9,187 bases of DNA from the NCBI GenBank assembly GCA_017481185.1, contig JAFUPO010000354.1:1-9187 (forward strand). Direction: 5' to 3'. Source of the stretch: Clostridia bacterium (GTDB lineage Bacteria; Bacillota_A; Clostridia; Christensenellales; Aristaeellaceae). The notes under the pieces were generated by a model. It made no database searches. It had not been told where the DNA came from and saw only the letters and a list, made by a program, of their open reading frames with translations. Every line of letters begins with the position of its first letter. Positions within the stretch are counted from its first letter, which is position 1. This document shows, one piece after another, positions 6,675 to 9,187 of this stretch. The position numbers were made by a program, and so were the translations under genes.

Positions 6675-7939
6675 AGCGCAGTCATTTTAAGGTGATGGCG
6701 CGGCTAATGGGGCTGGTCAGGCCCCTGACGGGATACATGATCCTGGCCATTGCCCTGGGCCTGGGGGGCCACCTGTGCGCGGCGCTTATCACCGTTTTGG
6801 GCGGCTATGGGCTGCTGAGCGTGTTGAAACTGCCTGCTCTGATGGGCACAGGCGCGGCGTTTGTGTGCATGATTGCCTTTGCTGCCCTGCGGGCAGGGCT
6901 GCGTTATGGCGAGCAGGCCTGCAACCACTTCATCGCCTTCAAGCTGCTGGCGCTGATCCGCGACCACGTTTTCGGCGCGCTGCGCAGGCTCTGCCCGGCG
7001 AAGCTGGAGGGCAAGGATCGGGGCAACCTGATCTCGGTGATCACTGCTGATATTGAACTGCTGGAGGTTTTTTACGCCCATACCCTTTCGCCCGTCGCCA
7101 TCGCCGTGCTGTTTTCAGCGATTATGGTGGGCTTTGTGGGAAAGATCCACCCGCTGCTGGGCGTGGTGGCGGCGCTGGCCAACTTGGGCTCCACGCTGCA
7201 AAGCACCTTTGCGGCGGGCAACCGCGTGCTGGATATTTTGGACGAATCCCCGGTGGTGGAGGATGTGACCGGGCAGAAAGAGATTGCCTTCGCCGGGGCG
7301 AAGGTGGAGAATGTATCCTTCGCCTATGAGGATGAGCAGATCCTTTCAGACGTTTCTGCGCAGATCCCCCAAGGCGCAATCATCGGCGTCAACGGCCGCA
7401 GCGGCAGCGGAAAATCGACACTGCTCAGGCTCATGATGCGCTTCTGGGGCGTGCAGAGGGGCGCGATCTGCATTTCCGGCAGAAATGTGGAGGCCATCAA
7501 CACATCCGATCTTCGCAAAATGCAGTCTTTCGTTACACAGGACACCCATCTGTTTCACGACAGCATGGCCGAAAACCTGCGCATTGCAAAGCCAGGGGCC
7601 ACCCAGGAGGAATTGGAGGCCGCCTGCCGCAAGGCATCGGTTCACGATTTCATTGTGGGGCTGCCCAAGGGCTATGAAACGCCCGTTGCGGAGCTGGGCG
7701 ACAGCCTCTCCAGCGGCGAGCGGCAGCGCATCGGCCTGGCGCGCGCCTTTCTGCACGAGGGGGATATGATGCTGCTGGACGAGCCCACCAGCAATCTTGA
7801 CAGCCTGAACGAGGCGGTTATCCTGCAATCGCTTAAGGAGGAGCGGGCTGAGCGCACGGTGGTGCTGGTGTCTCACAGAAAATCCACCATGGGCATTTGC
7901 GATCACACATATTGCGTAGAGCACGGGAGGGTAAGCTGA
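6671..7939 (+). CDS. CydC-like ABC transporter half with an internal membrane-domain deletion
   Basis: This is the partner half-transporter, translationally coupled to the first: GTG 6671 overlaps its TGA, with AAGGGGGG at 6656-6663. The ATPase domain is complete: Walker A GRSGSGKS (242-249), Q-loop Gln290, Walker B MLLDEP (to E371), D-loop SNLD and H402. The signature reads LSSGE (346-350), with Ser for the usual first Gly. The protein has only 422 residues, where CydC proteins have about 560-580. Helices 1-3 are present (about 21-47, 59-80, 139-156), then PLLGVVAALA (161-170) runs straight into NLGSTLQ...NRVLDILDE, which normally follows helix 6. Against the CydD-like neighbour, offsets jump from about +2 to about -124, so some 125 residues (rest of helix 4, the second cytoplasmic loop, helices 5-6) are missing without a frameshift. 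It probably cannot form a working channel, although the ATPase could still fold. Confidence 0.85.
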   Translation: MKRSHFKVMARLMGLVRPLTGYMILAIALGLGGHLCAALITVLGGYGLLSVLKLPALMGTGAAFVCMIAFAALRAGLRYGEQACNHFIAFKLLALIRDHVFGALRRLCPAKLEGKDRGNLISVITADIELLEVFYAHTLSPVAIAVLFSAIMVGFVGKIHPLLGVVAALANLGSTLQSTFAAGNRVLDILDESPVVEDVTGQKEIAFAGAKVENVSFAYEDEQILSDVSAQIPQGAIIGVNGRSGSGKSTLLRLMMRFWGVQRGAICISGRNVEAINTSDLRKMQSFVTQDTHLFHDSMAENLRIAKPGATQEELEAACRKASVHDFIVGLPKGYETPVAELGDSLSSGERQRIGLARAFLHEGDMMLLDEPTSNLDSLNEAVILQSLKEERAERTVVLVSHRKSTMGICDHTYCVEHGRVS

Positions 7940-8277
7940 TGGATATTCAGACAAAGCGGGAGAGGGAGAAGCGCATCGTATCAGAGATGATTGCGCTGTA
8001 TTGCCGCAAAAAGCATGGCGCAAAGGGGCAGCTTTGCAAGGACTGTGCAGCCCTTGACGCCTATGCAAAGAGGCGATCAGACAAATGCCCCTTTATGGAA
8101 ACAAAAACCTTTTGTTCCAACTGCAAGGTACACTGCTACAAGCCTGAAATGCGCGAAAGGATCCGGGAGGTTATGCGGTTTTCCGGGCCCAGGATGCTGA
8201 TGGTGCACCCGGTGATGGCTACTCGCCATGTGATTGAAAGCAAGCGCGAGAAAAAGCGTATGGAGAATGAAAAATGA
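7939..8277 (+). CDS. ygbA: Cysteine-rich YgbA-family protein (nitrous oxide-stimulated promoter family)
   Basis: A 112-residue soluble protein of the family Pfam calls YgbA_NO (nitrous oxide-stimulated promoter). The diagnostic block is CPFMETKTFCSNCKVHCYKP (residues 50-69) followed by MRERIREVMRFSGPRML. Seven cysteines at 22, 33, 36, 50, 59, 62 and 66 suggest a metal or iron-sulfur site. The E. coli homologue belongs to the NsrR regulon and is linked to growth under nitrosative stress; its biochemical role is not settled. The start is ATG 7939, overlapping the previous stop as TGATG, with GGGAGG at 7925-7930 and 8-base spacing. The frame is open further upstream but only inside the transporter gene. 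Placement in an operon with a CydDC-like pair supports a redox or nitrosative-stress role. That role is inferred, while the family assignment is firm. Confidence 0.88.
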   Translation: MDIQTKREREKRIVSEMIALYCRKKHGAKGQLCKDCAALDAYAKRRSDKCPFMETKTFCSNCKVHCYKPEMRERIREVMRFSGPRMLMVHPVMATRHVIESKREKKRMENEK

Positions 8278-8657
8278 AAAAGGCGCTGTATGTGATCCTC
8301 GGCTGTATCGGGGTGGGGCTTGGGGCTGTGGGCGCGGTGGTGCCCATGCTGCCTGCCTTTCCGTTTTTGATGCTGGCGGCGTTCAGCTTTGCCAGAAGCT
8401 CTGAAAAGCTGGACAGATGGTTTAAGCACACGAAGCTCTACAAAAACAACCTGGAAAGCTTTGTGAAGGGCAAGGGCATGACCATGAAAACCAAGATACG
8501 CATCATGATTACCGTAACGCTGCTTATGTCGGTTGGGTTTTTCATGATGGGCCGCCGGGCCATCTGGATTGGCTGCAACACGCTGTTTGTGGTGTGGGTG
8601 TTTCATATCGTGTATTTCCTTTTCGGGATCAAAACGCTGAAGGAGCAGCCCGAATGA
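8274..8657 (+). CDS. ybaN: YbaN/DUF454 family small inner-membrane protein
   Basis: A 127-residue membrane protein of the DUF454 (YbaN) family, with unknown molecular function. The family signature is visible: GVGLGAVGAVVPMLPAFPF (residues 13-31) leading to FARSSEKLDRWF (39-50). Predicted membrane segments are about 4-36, possibly re-entrant around the LPAFPF turn, then 77-93 and 98-117. A basic cytoplasmic stretch (about 65-76, KGKGMTMKTKIR) lies between them. ATG 8274 overlaps the YgbA stop as ATGA, and GGAG (8262-8265) lies 8 bases upstream, so the gene is coupled to it. It is the last gene of the operon and ends in TGA 50-60 bases before a strong terminator. Length is normal and no lesion is seen. 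Confidence 0.9.
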   Translation: MKKALYVILGCIGVGLGAVGAVVPMLPAFPFLMLAAFSFARSSEKLDRWFKHTKLYKNNLESFVKGKGMTMKTKIRIMITVTLLMSVGFFMMGRRAIWIGCNTLFVVWVFHIVYFLFGIKTLKEQPE

Positions 8658-8717
8658 CGCCCATTAAAAGCAAATGGCCTGCCGACGCTGCCTTTTGAAA
8701 AGCGGCGTTTGTATATG

Positions 8718-8767
8718 AAAGAGCTAGCTGATGTTGATAAAGTCAGCTAGCTCTTTTGGTTTTTTAT
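8718..8767 (+). terminator. Strong intrinsic terminator of the transporter operon
   Basis: AAAGAGCTAGCTGA (8718-8731) and TCAGCTAGCTCTTT (8743-8756) form a perfect 14-bp stem with an 11-base loop, followed by TTGG and a run of six T. It closes the operon after ybaN. On the other strand the trailing sequence is TTTCATATAC, a weak T-tract, so it may also help stop the convergent substrate-binding gene. It shares 30 of 39 bases with the hairpin at 4720-4758, and the base changes keep the pairing. Confidence 0.88.
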
Positions 8768-8816
8768 TCAGCTGTGCCGGGGGGCCATAGCCGCGGCCCT
8801 GCCCGATGGGGCTGCG

Positions 8817-9173
8817 TTACTTTAGCAGCGCAGCCTCCAGGTCGCCAAGCATACAGTTCAGAGCCTGGATGCCGCCGGTGGAGGTGTACCACACGTTGGC
8901 GTGCTGGATAAAGTAAACGATGTTGCCGTTTTTGTATACGTCCAGCTCCTTGATCAGGTCGTTTTCAATGACTTCCCGGGCCCCCATGACGCCCTCGCCG
9001 GAAGCGCCGGTGGCCGTGGAGCGGTCGAGGATGAACATATACTCAGGATCCAGGGTGATAAGGGTTTCCCAGTAGGCTTCCTCGCCGTGGGTGGCCTTTT
9101 CCACCTCGCCCACCGTTTCGCCCAGGTTGACGGCGCCCAGCTCCTTGGCGATGATGTTCAATTGAGAATTGGT
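8817..9173 (-). CDS. Siderophore-type ABC substrate-binding protein, C-terminal fragment
   Basis: The C-terminal part of a periplasmic-binding-protein-2 (PF01497) lipoprotein, resembling YclQ/CeuE proteins that deliver ferric siderophores to an ABC importer outside the membrane. Supporting segments are LITLDPEYMFILDR, GAREVIENDLIKEL, and the family ending KNGNIVYFIQHANVWYTSTG with IQALNCMLGDLEAAL. The stop is TAA at 8819-8817. Complete members have about 300 or more residues with a lipoprotein signal; only 118 codons are open here. Reading upstream, an in-frame TAG lies at 9176-9174, and just before it the frame reads C-L-M at the window edge. The TTG at 9161 has no sense as a natural start because no signal peptide follows. 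Either the gene is broken at this point or a frameshift or rearrangement sits here. The gene converges on the transporter operon. Confidence 0.75.
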   Translation of the reverse strand, partial: TNSQLNIIAKELGAVNLGETVGEVEKATHGEEAYWETLITLDPEYMFILDRSTATGASGEGVMGAREVIENDLIKELDVYKNGNIVYFIQHANVWYTSTGGIQALNCMLGDLEAALLK

Positions 9174-9187
9174 CTACATCAGGCACA

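Noticed and set aside
8670..8712. Imperfect inverted repeat around CTTTTGAAAAG after ybaN
   Set aside because: The arms meet with almost no loop and the stem has a mismatch and a bulge; the real terminator 8718-8767 follows directly.

Overview
The window looks like chromosomal DNA of a moderately GC-rich Bacillota (Firmicutes), most likely a gut-type member of the Clostridia. This rests on strong AGGAGG-type ribosome sites, sigma-A style promoters, the CydDC-like / YgbA / YbaN gene string and the YclQ-type substrate-binding protein. No marker gene fixes the genus. Base composition is uneven in lines counted by hand: about 60% GC in the transporter operon, about 50% in hsdR, and about one third GC in the gap after hsdR. 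This fits a restriction island sitting next to older chromosome.

Layout. Positions 1-2850 hold the 5'-truncated motor subunit of a type I restriction enzyme (HsdR, with a DUF3387-like C-terminus). An AT-rich gap with one intrinsic terminator follows. A near-consensus promoter (3451-3479) then drives a small SAM-dependent methyltransferase gene (3577-4200) that is broken by a single in-frame TGA. A roughly 600-base stretch without a credible gene follows; it contains several small hairpins and a large nested hairpin. A second promoter (4808-4836) and a perfect 7-bp inverted repeat (4908-4923) precede a tightly packed four-gene operon, 4938-8657. The operon encodes a CydD-like ABC half-transporter, a CydC-like half-transporter lacking about 125 residues of its membrane domain, a cysteine-rich YgbA-family protein and a YbaN/DUF454 membrane protein. 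The junctions overlap by 4, 1 and 4 bases. A strong terminator (8718-8767) closes the operon. The C-terminal part of a siderophore-type substrate-binding protein converges from the minus strand and appears broken near the right edge.

How the genes may work together. CydDC exports thiols in Escherichia coli and supports cytochrome bd assembly and nitric-oxide tolerance. E. coli ygbA is an NsrR-controlled gene linked to nitrosative stress. The operon is therefore plausibly a thiol-redox or nitrosative-stress unit under a palindrome-binding repressor (MarR/TetR-like). That is inference, and no regulator gene is visible here.

The most notable pattern is decay. Three of the seven genes carry visible lesions: a nonsense codon, an in-frame membrane-domain deletion, and an in-frame stop or breakpoint. 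A second notable pattern is a pair of homologous hairpins with compensatory base changes, one on each side of the operon. No wholly new system is evident from the sequence alone.
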